From Saccharopolyspora gregorii (GTDB taxonomy: Bacteria > Actinomycetota > Actinomycetes > Mycobacteriales > Pseudonocardiaceae): a DNA stretch of 64,000 bases. How positions within the stretch are numbered: the first letter of the stretch is position 1; each line of letters starts with the position of its first letter. Shown here in pieces: positions 32,639-40,453 of the stretch. The stretch spans positions 3,534,001-3,598,000 of the forward strand of contig NZ_CP059556.1 in assembly GCF_024734405.1 (NCBI RefSeq), written 5' to 3'. The position numbers and the translations under genes were made by a program. The notes under the pieces were generated by a model. The model was given only the letters and a program-made list of their open reading frames with translations, did no database searches and was not told the DNA's origin.

Positions 32639-33736
32639 TCAGGCCCGCCGCGTGGAGATCTCCCCGTAGTCCAGCCCGCCGTGGGTGAAGGTGGGCACCA
32701 CCGGCCACTGCCGCTTCCAGTCGGCGCATTCCGAGGACGGGATGATCTGCAGCCAGCGCGGGTCGCGGGACGACCGGGAGGCCATGGTCTTCTCCTTGAC
32801 CATCGAGTCGTACTGGTCCAGCGAGTCCTCCAGCGTGTTGGCGTTGAGCACCACTTCCCGGTTGAAGAACCGGGCCTGCTGCTTCACCCCGGGGATCTTG
32901 GAGAGTTCGGGCTGCCAGCTGTCGGCGGCCATCCCGTTCTCCGAGGACACCCACACCCCGTCGGGCGTGTTGACCACCAGCGAGTGGTTGCCGTCGGTGT
33001 GCCCTGGCGTCCACAGCAGGCTCACGCCGACGCCGAGCTCCACGTCGCCGTCGAGCACTTCGAGGCGTTCGGCGGGCACGCCGTCCATGCCGCCATCGAC
33101 GTACCACGCCCACTGCATGGGGTGCGGGGATTCGAGGGTGGCGAGTTCCTTGCGGTGCACCAGCAGCTTCGCGCCGGGGAACAGCGGCGCGCGGGGCTCC
33201 CGCTCACCGGGGATGACCCGATCGCTGCCCATGATCATGCGCACGTCCTGGACGTGCAGGTGGTCGAAGCTGACGTAGTCCACATCGGAGTTGCGCAGCC
33301 CCAGCCGCGGCAACACCTCGTCGGGGTCGTTGTAGTACTTGGCGAAGACCTTGTCGGCGAGGAAGTCGCCCGCGAGCCGTTGCAGCTTCGCGTAGAACGG
33401 CGCCTCGGCCGACCCGGCCGCCACCGTCGGCTCCCACACCAGGGTCTTGAGCTCCCCGTCGAAGCCCTCGAACTGGATCACGAACATCCGGTTGATGATG
33501 GAGATCATCGGGTTGAGGGACAGGTTGTAGCCCTGGAACGCGTACCGCGACGGGTACGGGGCGGCGGCGATGTCGACGCTGCGGATCGCCCGGACCGTGC
33601 CCTGCGAGAGGAACCGCTCCCGGTAGCGGCCGGCCGCCTCGCGCACCGCTTCCAGGCGGTCACCGCGGGGCCAGACGTCGTGCGCCCCCTCGAACTCGGG
33701 GATCGGGCGGACGGTGGGCGCGGCGGTCGCCGTCAT
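32639..33736 (-). CDS. MBL-fold-like hydrolase
   Basis: The 365-aa protein has a degenerate metallo-beta-lactamase pattern. 'SFDHLHVQDVR' (H-x-H-x-x-D) comes near residue 165, and 'LLWTPGHTDGNHSLVV' later supplies a metal His. The usual H-x-H-x-D-H is incomplete, so metal content is uncertain. An N-terminal 150-residue region with several aromatic residues is unusual for the family. The ATG overlaps the SDR stop (ATGA) and has GAGGAGA upstream. The SDR, this protein and the divergent TetR form a small regulated module. The substrate is unknown; lactones or esters are likely for such proteins. Confidence 0.6.
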   Translation of the reverse strand: MTATAAPTVRPIPEFEGAHDVWPRGDRLEAVREAAGRYRERFLSQGTVRAIRSVDIAAAPYPSRYAFQGYNLSLNPMISIINRMFVIQFEGFDGELKTLVWEPTVAAGSAEAPFYAKLQRLAGDFLADKVFAKYYNDPDEVLPRLGLRNSDVDYVSFDHLHVQDVRMIMGSDRVIPGEREPRAPLFPGAKLLVHRKELATLESPHPMQWAWYVDGGMDGVPAERLEVLDGDVELGVGVSLLWTPGHTDGNHSLVVNTPDGVWVSSENGMAADSWQPELSKIPGVKQQARFFNREVVLNANTLEDSLDQYDSMVKEKTMASRSSRDPRWLQIIPSSECADWKRQWPVVPTFTHGGLDYGEISTRRA

Positions 33737-34554
33737 CGGGTCTCCTCGTCGGTTCCGGTGAGCGCGCGGTCCTCGTACGCGCTGCGGGTGGTGTCCCCGG
33801 CGACCGCGGCGACCTGGTCCGGGACCAGGACGCGCTGCAACCGGTAGCGGGCGGGGTCGGGCAGGACGCGGGCGAGCCAGGTCGCGAAGCCCAACCGGCG
33901 CGGGACGCTGAGCTCGAACCGGGGCCGCCGGACGACGCGGAGCACGGCTCGGCCGACCTCGGCGGGGGCGAGCCTGCGCACCGGGCCGGTGGCGGTGCCC
34001 GCGGCGAGCTCGGTGTCGACGACGCCGGGCAGCACGAGCGAGAGGCGCACGCCGCTGCCGTGCAGCTCGGCGCGCACCGCGTCCAGGTAGCCGTGCACGG
34101 CGTGCTTGGTCGCGGCGTAGGTCGCTTCGCCCGGCGGCGCGAACTTGGAGGCCCCGGAGGCGATGGTGATGATCTGGCCGCGCCCGCGCTCGCGCATCCG
34201 GGGGGCGGCGAGCCGGACGCCGCGGATGACGCCGTGCACGTTCACCTCCAGCTGGCGGCGCACGGCGCTCTCCGGTTCCTCGTCGAAGGGGCCGACCCAC
34301 ATCACGCCCGCGTTGTTGACGAGCACGTCGATGGGCCCCCACCGGTCGGCGACCGCGTCGAGGAAGGCCGCGAACGAGCCGGTGTCGGTGACGTCGGTGG
34401 GGAACGCGGCGAGTTCGCCGGGAAGTTCGGCGGCGGTGCGTTCGGCGGCCGCCAGGTCGCGGTCCCCGATGGCGACGCGGGCGCCGGCCGCGGCCAGCGT
34501 CCGCGCGATCTCGCGCCCGATGCCGCGGGCGCCGCCGGTGACCGCGATGATCAT
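33733..34554 (-). CDS. Short-chain dehydrogenase/reductase (SDR)
   Basis: The 273-aa protein has the classical SDR set: 'VTGGARGIGREIA' (cofactor), 'VLVNNAGVMW' (NNAG), 'IASGAS' (catalytic Ser) and 'YAATKHAVHG' (Tyr-x-x-x-Lys). 'IGDRDLAAAERT' at the second strand end is ambiguous between NAD and NADP. I chose the ATG at 34554, directly before the first strand; a GTG at 34575 with AGGTGAG upstream is a real alternative. It is the first gene of the SDR/MBL pair and faces the TetR gene across a perfect 24-base palindrome. Confidence 0.85.
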   Translation of the reverse strand: MIIAVTGGARGIGREIARTLAAAGARVAIGDRDLAAAERTAAELPGELAAFPTDVTDTGSFAAFLDAVADRWGPIDVLVNNAGVMWVGPFDEEPESAVRRQLEVNVHGVIRGVRLAAPRMRERGRGQIITIASGASKFAPPGEATYAATKHAVHGYLDAVRAELHGSGVRLSLVLPGVVDTELAAGTATGPVRRLAPAEVGRAVLRVVRRPRFELSVPRRLGFATWLARVLPDPARYRLQRVLVPDQVAAVAGDTTRSAYEDRALTGTDEETR

Positions 34555-34594
34555 CCCGGCCGGTGTCCTCCGCACGCTCTCACCTCGCAGTCCA

Positions 34595-34618
34595 ATCTGA
34601 CACGACGTCGTGTCAGAT
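34595..34618. promoter_or_regulatory. Perfect 24-base palindromic TetR operator
   Basis: ATCTGACACGAC is followed directly by its own reverse complement. It lies 43 bases before the TetR ATG and 20-41 bases before the SDR start. The adjacent TetR is the obvious ligand and would repress both genes. Confidence 0.85.
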
Positions 34619-34660
34619 CGATAAGGTAGCGGACGTCCTCCTCGCCGCGAAAGGGGCGCG

Positions 34661-35293
34661 ATGGCGAACCAGCCGAACCCGGGCGGCCGCCGCTACGCCG
34701 GTCTCGACCCGGCCGAGCGCGCGCGACAGCGGCGCGCCGCCCTGCTCGACGCCGCCCAGGAGCTGTTCGGCGACCGCGGCTACCAGGCGACCTCGGTCAA
34801 GCAGCTGTGCGCGCACGCCGGGCTCACCGAGCGGTACTTCTACGAGTCCTTCCGCGACCGGGAGGCCGCGCTCACCGCCGTGTACGACAAGCTCGTCGAC
34901 GGGCTGCGCGGCACGACGCTGGCCGCGGTGGCCGGGCACGAGGGCTCCGCCGACATGGTGCCGCGCGGGCTGGACGCCTTCGTCGGGTTCCTGGTGGCCA
35001 ACCAGCGACGCGCGCGGATCGTGCTGGTGGAAGTGGTCGGGGTGTCGGCGGCGCTGGAGGCGCGGCGGCACGCGGTGCTCACCGAGTTCGCCGGGCTGCT
35101 GGGCGAGAGGTGGCTGAGCGACGTCGAACCGGGCACGCAGCGGCGGCTGACGACGATCGCGCTCGTCGGCGCGGTCAACCACCTGCTGGTCGACTGGCTG
35201 CTGAGCGGGCGGACCCGGCGGCCGGAGGAACTGGTCCAGGCGTGCGCCGCGCTGTTCGCGGGAGCCAGGGATCGGCTAGTCGCGGACGGCTGA
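34661..35293 (+). CDS. TetR-family regulator of the SDR/MBL pair
   Basis: The 210-aa protein has an N-terminal arm rich in Arg (GGRRYAGLDPAERARQRR), a typical TetR helix-turn-helix ('TSVKQLCAHAGLTERYFYESF', residues about 46-66) and a helical sensor domain. AAGGGG stands 6 bases before the ATG. It is divergent from the SDR gene and separated from it by the 24-base palindrome, so it most likely represses itself and the SDR/MBL pair. Regulators of this type often respond to fatty acids, steroids or other hydrophobic ligands, but the ligand is unknown here. Confidence 0.85.
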   Translation: MANQPNPGGRRYAGLDPAERARQRRAALLDAAQELFGDRGYQATSVKQLCAHAGLTERYFYESFRDREAALTAVYDKLVDGLRGTTLAAVAGHEGSADMVPRGLDAFVGFLVANQRRARIVLVEVVGVSAALEARRHAVLTEFAGLLGERWLSDVEPGTQRRLTTIALVGAVNHLLVDWLLSGRTRRPEELVQACAALFAGARDRLVADG

Positions 35294-35316
35294 TCGGCGC
35301 CCGCCACCACGGGAGG

Positions 35317-35329
35317 TTGAAACGTTACA
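35317..35329. promoter_or_regulatory. Operator-like TTGAAACGTTACA, distal
   Basis: It shares TTGAAACGTT with the proximal site at 35496. The 179-base distance would suit a looped repressor. Confidence 0.55.
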
Positions 35330-35453
35330 CAGACACGCAGGCGTCGGCCTGCACCCGGCCGGACCAGTCCGCTGATCGAACCGGCCGCGCCCGAACGCGT
35401 GCCAGGCGACCGATCGCGACGCTACGGCCGATCGACCGGCACCCGGACGGGCC

Positions 35454-35508
35454 TTGCCCCGGCTCCGCGCCTCCTCCTATCGTGCAAGCCATCGATTGAA
35501 ACGTTTTA
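35454..35508 (+). promoter_or_regulatory. Rhamnose operon promoter with proximal operator
   Basis: TTGCCC (35454-35459) and TATCGT (35478-35483) are -35 and -10 with an 18-base spacer. The operator-like TTGAAACGTTTTA (35496-35508) begins 13 bases after the -10, where a bound repressor would block transcription. No regulator gene adjoins the operon, so it is encoded elsewhere or is one of the LacI proteins in this window. Confidence 0.6.
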
Positions 35509-35566
35509 TCACCCGGGTGCCGCGTGCCCCGAACCTGCGCATCACCGCCGATGGACAGGAGGACCG

Positions 35567-36865
35567 ATGGGGGTCCGATTCGGTAGCAAGACCACGACCG
35601 GCTGGCGCGCGACCATCGCCGTGGCCATGTCGAACTACATCGAAGCCGGTTCGATCATCGCGATCGCCACCAGCCTCGGGCTCTGGCAGGACCGGTTCGG
35701 GCTGGACGACCTGGCCGTCGGGCTGCTCGCCGCGCTCAGCGCGAACGCCTTCGGCGCCGCCGCCGGTGCCGCCATCGGCGGACCGCTGTGCGACCGCTAC
35801 GGGCGGAAGTTCATCTACACCTACGACCTGCTGCTCTACATGCTCGGCGTGCTGATCGCGGTGTTCGCCACCTCGTTCGGGATGCTGCTGACCGCGTTCG
35901 TGCTCACCGGCATCGCCGTCGGCGCCGGGGTCACCGCCTCCTGGACCTACATCGCCGAGGAGGCGCCGCCCGACCGGCGGGCCGCGCACGTCGGTGCCGC
36001 GCAGCTCGCCTGGTCGATCGGGCCGACGCTCGGCTACCTGCTCGCCGTCGTCGTCGCCCCGCTCGGGCTGCTCGGCAGCCGGTTGATCTTCCTGCACCTG
36101 TTCGTCGTCGCCGCGGTCACCTGGTGGGTGCGGCGCGGCCTCGCCGAATCGACGGTGTGGCGCAACCGCAACGCCGAATCCGGGCAGGTCACCTTCGCCG
36201 GCAGCCTGCGCGGCCTGTTCACCCGGCGGACGAACCTGCTGGCGATGCTGTTCCTGTTCGGCGTGTACGCGCTGTGGAACGGGGTCGCCGGGCAGGCCGG
36301 GATCTTCCAGCCGCGGATGTACGAGGCCGTCGGGCTCACCTCCGCCACCGAGCAGTACCTGCTGCAGGTGCTGGTGTGGGGCTGCACCAGCGCGGCCACC
36401 TACTTCGGGTTCATGCTGCTCGCCGACCGGGTCAGCCGCCGGTGGCTGTACTGCGCGGGCGCCGCGCTGGGCGTGCTCGCCTGGGCCGCGCTGATCTACG
36501 CGCCCGCGGGCACCGCCACCCTGCTGTTCTTCGCCATCGGCTGGGGCGTGTCCTCCGGCATCGGGGCGCAGGCGTTCTACGGGCTGTGGGCCAGCGAGCT
36601 GTTCGCGACCCGCTACCGGGCCAGCGCGCAGGGCGTGCTGTTCCTCGCCGCCCGCGTGCTGGTGGGGCTGCTCAGCGTCGGATTCCCCGCGCTGCTCACC
36701 CAGATCGGGCTGCGCGGGCTCGGCACCCTCATCCTCGGGCTGCTGCTCGGCTCGCTGCTGATCGGCACCGTCTGGGCGCCGCGCACCCAGGGCAAGAGCC
36801 TGGAGCAGATCGAGCGGGAGCGGTACGGCTCCGGGACCACCGGCGGGGCGGTGGTGGCGCCGTGA
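35567..36865 (+). CDS. MFS transporter, probable L-rhamnose importer
   Basis: The 432-aa protein has twelve membrane segments, 'GGPLCDRYGRKFIYT' (motif A with Asp-Arg-x-Gly-Arg-Lys) and a C-terminal 'APRTQGKSLEQIE', close to the sugar-porter PETKG-x-x-L-E-x-I motif. ACAGGAGG precedes the ATG. It is the first gene of an operon for L-rhamnose catabolism and its stop region overlaps the mutarotase GTG, so rhamnose uptake is the natural assignment. The operon has no ABC transporter. Confidence 0.85.
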   Translation: MGVRFGSKTTTGWRATIAVAMSNYIEAGSIIAIATSLGLWQDRFGLDDLAVGLLAALSANAFGAAAGAAIGGPLCDRYGRKFIYTYDLLLYMLGVLIAVFATSFGMLLTAFVLTGIAVGAGVTASWTYIAEEAPPDRRAAHVGAAQLAWSIGPTLGYLLAVVVAPLGLLGSRLIFLHLFVVAAVTWWVRRGLAESTVWRNRNAESGQVTFAGSLRGLFTRRTNLLAMLFLFGVYALWNGVAGQAGIFQPRMYEAVGLTSATEQYLLQVLVWGCTSAATYFGFMLLADRVSRRWLYCAGAALGVLAWAALIYAPAGTATLLFFAIGWGVSSGIGAQAFYGLWASELFATRYRASAQGVLFLAARVLVGLLSVGFPALLTQIGLRGLGTLILGLLLGSLLIGTVWAPRTQGKSLEQIERERYGSGTTGGAVVAP

Positions 36866-37227
36866 CCCGCGTCTGCTTCCAGCTGCAGGTCGATCCGGAC
36901 CGGATCGACGAGTACCTGCGCAGGCACGCCGCGGTGTGGCCGGAGATGCTGCGCGAGCTCGAAGCCTCCGGGCGGCGGAACTACTCGCTGTTCCTGCGGC
37001 CCGACGGGCTGCTGATCGGCTACTACGAGACCGACTCGGTCGCCGACTCCGACGCCCACCTCGCCGCCTCCCCCGTCGCCGCCCGCTGGGAGCGGTACAT
37101 GGCCGACCTGTTCGTCGGCGACGGCGGCCGCGCCGACCAGAACACCACCGCGCTGCCCGAGGTCTTCCACCTGGCGGACCAGCTCGCCCGGCACGAACAC
37201 GCACGGCACGAAGGAGCACAGCCATGA
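36862..37227 (+). CDS. rhaM: L-rhamnose mutarotase
   Basis: The 121-aa ferredoxin-like-fold protein starts 'RVCFQLQVDPDRIDEYLRRH' (Tyr/His region; text shortened by family pattern) and contains 'HAAVWPEMLRELEASGRRNYSLFL', with the His, Trp and Tyr residues conserved in RhaM/YiiL. 'GYYETD' is the next family strand. It interconverts alpha- and beta-L-rhamnopyranose. The GTG overlaps the transporter stop (GTGA) and the stop overlaps the isomerase ATG (ATGA). The C-terminal His/Glu-rich tail is longer than in E. coli RhaM. Confidence 0.9.
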   Translation: MTRVCFQLQVDPDRIDEYLRRHAAVWPEMLRELEASGRRNYSLFLRPDGLLIGYYETDSVADSDAHLAASPVAARWERYMADLFVGDGGRADQNTTALPEVFHLADQLARHEHARHEGAQP

Positions 37228-38393
37228 CCACCACGTTCCAGGAGATCACCCCCACCCTGGAGCGGCAGGCGATCGAACTGCCGAGCTGGGCCTTCGGCAA
37301 CTCCGGCACCCGGTTCAAGGTGTTCGGCACCCCCGGCACGCCGCGCACCCCGCAGGAGAAGATCGCCGACGCCGCCACGGTGCACGAGCTCACCGGCCTC
37401 GCCCCCGCCGTCGCGCTGCACATCCCGTGGGACGCGGTGGACGACTTCGCCGCGCTCGGCGCGCACGCCGAACGGCTCGGGGTGCGGCTGGGCACCGTCA
37501 ACTCGAACACGTTCCAGGACGCCGACTACAAGTTCGGCAGCCTCACCCACGTCGATGCCGCGGTGCGGCGCAAGGCGATCGACCACCACCTGCGGTGCAT
37601 CGAGATCATGCACGAGACCGGGTCCACCGACCTGAAGATCTGGCTCGCCGACGGCACCAACTACCCGGGGCAGGGTTCGCTGCGGTCCCGGCAGGACCGG
37701 CTCGCCGACTCGCTCGCCGAGATCTACGCGGCGCTCGGCGAGCACCAGCGGCTGGTGCTGGAGTACAAGTTCTTCGAACCGGCCTTCTACCACACCGACG
37801 TCCCCGACTGGGGAACCTCGTTCGTGCAGGTCAGCGCGCTCGGCGACCGGGCCTTCACCTGCTTGGACACCGGGCACCACGCGCCGGGCACCAACATCGA
37901 GTTCATCGTGATGCAGCTGCTGCGGCTCGGGAAGCTCGGCTCGTTCGACTTCAACTCGCGGTTCTACGCCGACGACGACCTGATCGTCGGTGCCGCCGAC
38001 CCGTTCCAGCTGTTCCGGATCCTGCACGAGGTGGTGGCCGGCGGTGGGCTGGACGAGGGCTCGCCGGTGCGCTTCATGCTCGACCAGTGCCACAACGTGG
38101 AGGAGAAGATCCCCGCGCAGATCCGCTCGGTGCTCAACGTGCAGGAGATGACGGCCCGCGCGCTGCTGGTGGACCGCGCGGCGCTGGCGACGGCGCAGGA
38201 GGAGCACGACGTGCTCGGCGCCAACGACGTGCTGATGGACGCCTTCCACACCGACGTCCGGCCCGCGCTGGCCGAGTGGCGCGCCGCCCGCGGGCTGCCC
38301 GCCGACCCGCTGCGCGCCTACGCCGAATCCGGCCACCAGCGGCTGCTCGCCGAACAGCGCACCGGCGGCGCGCAGGCCGGGTGGGGCGCCTGA
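37224..38393 (+). CDS. rhaI: L-rhamnose isomerase (RhaI type)
   Basis: The 389-aa TIM-barrel protein resembles the Pseudomonas stutzeri/actinobacterial RhaI type, not E. coli RhaA. It shows 'ALHIPWDAVDDF', 'GTVNSNTFQD', 'LKIWLADGTNYPGQ' (Trp and Asp of the active site), 'VLEYKFFEPAFYHTDVPDWG' (metal Glu and His), 'CLDTGHHAPGTN' (Asp, His) and 'SFDFNSRFYADDDL' (Asp). It converts L-rhamnose to L-rhamnulose. It overlaps the mutarotase gene by 4 bases. Confidence 0.93.
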   Translation: MTTTFQEITPTLERQAIELPSWAFGNSGTRFKVFGTPGTPRTPQEKIADAATVHELTGLAPAVALHIPWDAVDDFAALGAHAERLGVRLGTVNSNTFQDADYKFGSLTHVDAAVRRKAIDHHLRCIEIMHETGSTDLKIWLADGTNYPGQGSLRSRQDRLADSLAEIYAALGEHQRLVLEYKFFEPAFYHTDVPDWGTSFVQVSALGDRAFTCLDTGHHAPGTNIEFIVMQLLRLGKLGSFDFNSRFYADDDLIVGAADPFQLFRILHEVVAGGGLDEGSPVRFMLDQCHNVEEKIPAQIRSVLNVQEMTARALLVDRAALATAQEEHDVLGANDVLMDAFHTDVRPALAEWRAARGLPADPLRAYAESGHQRLLAEQRTGGAQAGWGA

Positions 38394-38416
38394 TGCCCGC
38401 CCGAGGAGAGGAGACC

Positions 38417-40453
38417 ATGCCGAACCGCACCGTCCACGACCTGATCGCGCGCAGCAACCGGCTGGGCGCCGACCCGCGCAACACCAACTACGCCGGCGGC
38501 AACACCTCCGCCAAGGGCCGCGATCTCGACCCGGTCACCGGGCAGGAGGTGGACCTGATGTGGGTGAAGGGCTCCGGCGGCGACCTGGGCACCCTCACCG
38601 AGCAGGGGCTGGCGGTGCTGCGGCTGGACCGGCTGCGCGCGCTGTCCGCGGTCTACCCCGGACCGGACCGCGAGGACGAGATGGTCGCCGCGTTCGACCA
38701 CGTGCTGCACGGCAGGGGCGGTGCCGCGCCGTCCATCGACACCGCGATGCACGGCCTCGTCGACGCCTGCCACGTGGACCACCTGCACCCGGACAGCGGC
38801 ATCGCGATCGCCACCGCCGCCGACGGGCCGCGGCTGACCGAGGAGATCTTCGGCGACCGGGTGGTGTGGGTGCCGTGGCGGCGGCCCGGCTGGCAGCTCG
38901 GCGAGGACATCGCCGAGATCCGGCGCACCCACCCGCGGGCCGTCGGCACCGTCCTCGGCGGGCACGGCATCACCGCGTGGGGCGGCACCGCCGAGGAGTG
39001 CGAGCGGAACTCACGGTGGATCATCGACACCGCCGCCGAGCACATCGCCGAGCACGGCAGGCCCGAGCCGTTCGGCGCGGTCCTCGACGGGTACGCACCG
39101 CTGCCCGCCGCGGAGCGCCGGGCCAGGGCAGCGGCGCTCGCCCCCGTGCTGCGCGGGCTGGTCAGCACCGACCGGCGGCAGGTGGGTCGCTTCACCGACG
39201 GGCCCGAGGTTCTGGAATTCCTGTCCCGCGCGCAACATCCGCGGCTGGCGGCGCTCGGCACCAGCTGCCCGGACCACTTCCTGCGCACCAAGGTCGCGCC
39301 GCTGGTGCTGGACCTGCCCGCGACCGCGACCGTCGAGGAATCGGTGGCGCGGCTGCGGGAACTGCACGAGCGGTACCGCGCGGACTACGCGGCCTACTAC
39401 CGGCGGCACGCCACCCCGGACTCGCCGCCGATGCGCGGCGCCGACCCGGCGATCGTGCTCGTGCCAGGGGTGGGCATGTTCAGCTACGGCGCCGACGCGC
39501 AGACCGCCCGGGTGGCGGGCGAGTTCTACGTGAACGCGATCAACGTGATGCGCGGTGCGGAGGCGCTGTCCACCTACTCCCCCATCGAGGAGGCGGAGAA
39601 GTTCCGCATCGAGTACTGGGAGCTGGAGGAGGCGAAGCTGCGGCGGCGGCCCGCGCCGAAACCGCTCGCCACGAAGGTCGCGCTGGTCACCGGGGCGGCC
39701 TCCGGCATCGGCAAGGCCACCGCCGCCCGCCTCGCCCGCGACGGCGCCACCGTGGTGCTCGCCGACCTCGACGCCGCGAAGGCCCGGGAAGCGGCGGCCG
39801 AGCTCGGGTCCGCCGACGTGGCGATCGGCGTCGGCGCCGACGTCACCGACGAGGACGCGGTGCGCGCCGCCGTGGACGCGGCGGTGCTCGCGTACGGCGG
39901 GCTCGACGTGGTGGTCAACAACGCCGGCCTGTCGCTGTCGAAACCGCTGCTGGAGACGACGGCCGCCGACTGGGACCTGCAGCACGACGTGATGGCGAAG
40001 GGCTCGTTCCTGGTCAGCAAGGCGGCCGCGCGGGTGCTGATCGACCAAGGGCTCGGCGGCGACGTCGTCTACGTCGTGTCGAAGAACGGGGTGTTCGCCG
40101 GGCCGAACAACATCGCCTACTCGGCGACCAAGGCGGACCAGGCGCACCAGGTGCGGCTGCTGGCGGCCGAGCTCGGCGGGCACGGCGTCCGCGTCAACGG
40201 CGTCAACCCGGACGGGGTGGTGCGCGGCAGCGGGATCTTCGCCGGTGGCTGGGGCGCGCAGCGGGCGCAGGTGTACGGCGTCGCCGAGGAGGACCTGGGC
40301 GAGTTTTACGCCCAGCGCACCCTGCTCAAGCGCGAGGTGCTGCCCGAGCACGTGGCGAACGCGGTGTTCGCGCTGCTCGGCGGCGACCTCAGCCACACCA
40401 CCGGGCTGCACGTGCCGGTGGACGCCGGGGTCGCCGCGGCGTTCCTGCGATGA
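38417..40453 (+). CDS. rhaEW: Bifunctional rhamnulose-1-phosphate aldolase / L-lactaldehyde dehydrogenase
   Basis: The 678-aa fusion has an N-terminal class II aldolase domain (residues about 1-400: 'NYAGGNTSAKG' phosphate loop, 'HVDHLHPDSGIAIA' and 'GGHGITAWG' metal His residues). The C-terminal SDR domain follows (about 420-678: 'VTGAASGIGKATA', 'VVNNAGLS', 'YVVSKNGVFAG', 'YSATKAD'). Such fusions, known from Gram-positive and alphaproteobacterial rhamnose operons, cleave L-rhamnulose-1-phosphate to DHAP and L-lactaldehyde and oxidise the latter to L-lactate. I chose the ATG at 38417 because GAGGAGAGGAG precedes it; an ATG at 38393 overlaps the isomerase stop. It overlaps rhaB by 4 bases. 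Confidence 0.93.
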   Translation: MPNRTVHDLIARSNRLGADPRNTNYAGGNTSAKGRDLDPVTGQEVDLMWVKGSGGDLGTLTEQGLAVLRLDRLRALSAVYPGPDREDEMVAAFDHVLHGRGGAAPSIDTAMHGLVDACHVDHLHPDSGIAIATAADGPRLTEEIFGDRVVWVPWRRPGWQLGEDIAEIRRTHPRAVGTVLGGHGITAWGGTAEECERNSRWIIDTAAEHIAEHGRPEPFGAVLDGYAPLPAAERRARAAALAPVLRGLVSTDRRQVGRFTDGPEVLEFLSRAQHPRLAALGTSCPDHFLRTKVAPLVLDLPATATVEESVARLRELHERYRADYAAYYRRHATPDSPPMRGADPAIVLVPGVGMFSYGADAQTARVAGEFYVNAINVMRGAEALSTYSPIEEAEKFRIEYWELEEAKLRRRPAPKPLATKVALVTGAASGIGKATAARLARDGATVVLADLDAAKAREAAAELGSADVAIGVGADVTDEDAVRAAVDAAVLAYGGLDVVVNNAGLSLSKPLLETTAADWDLQHDVMAKGSFLVSKAAARVLIDQGLGGDVVYVVSKNGVFAGPNNIAYSATKADQAHQVRLLAAELGGHGVRVNGVNPDGVVRGSGIFAGGWGAQRAQVYGVAEEDLGEFYAQRTLLKREVLPEHVANAVFALLGGDLSHTTGLHVPVDAGVAAAFLR

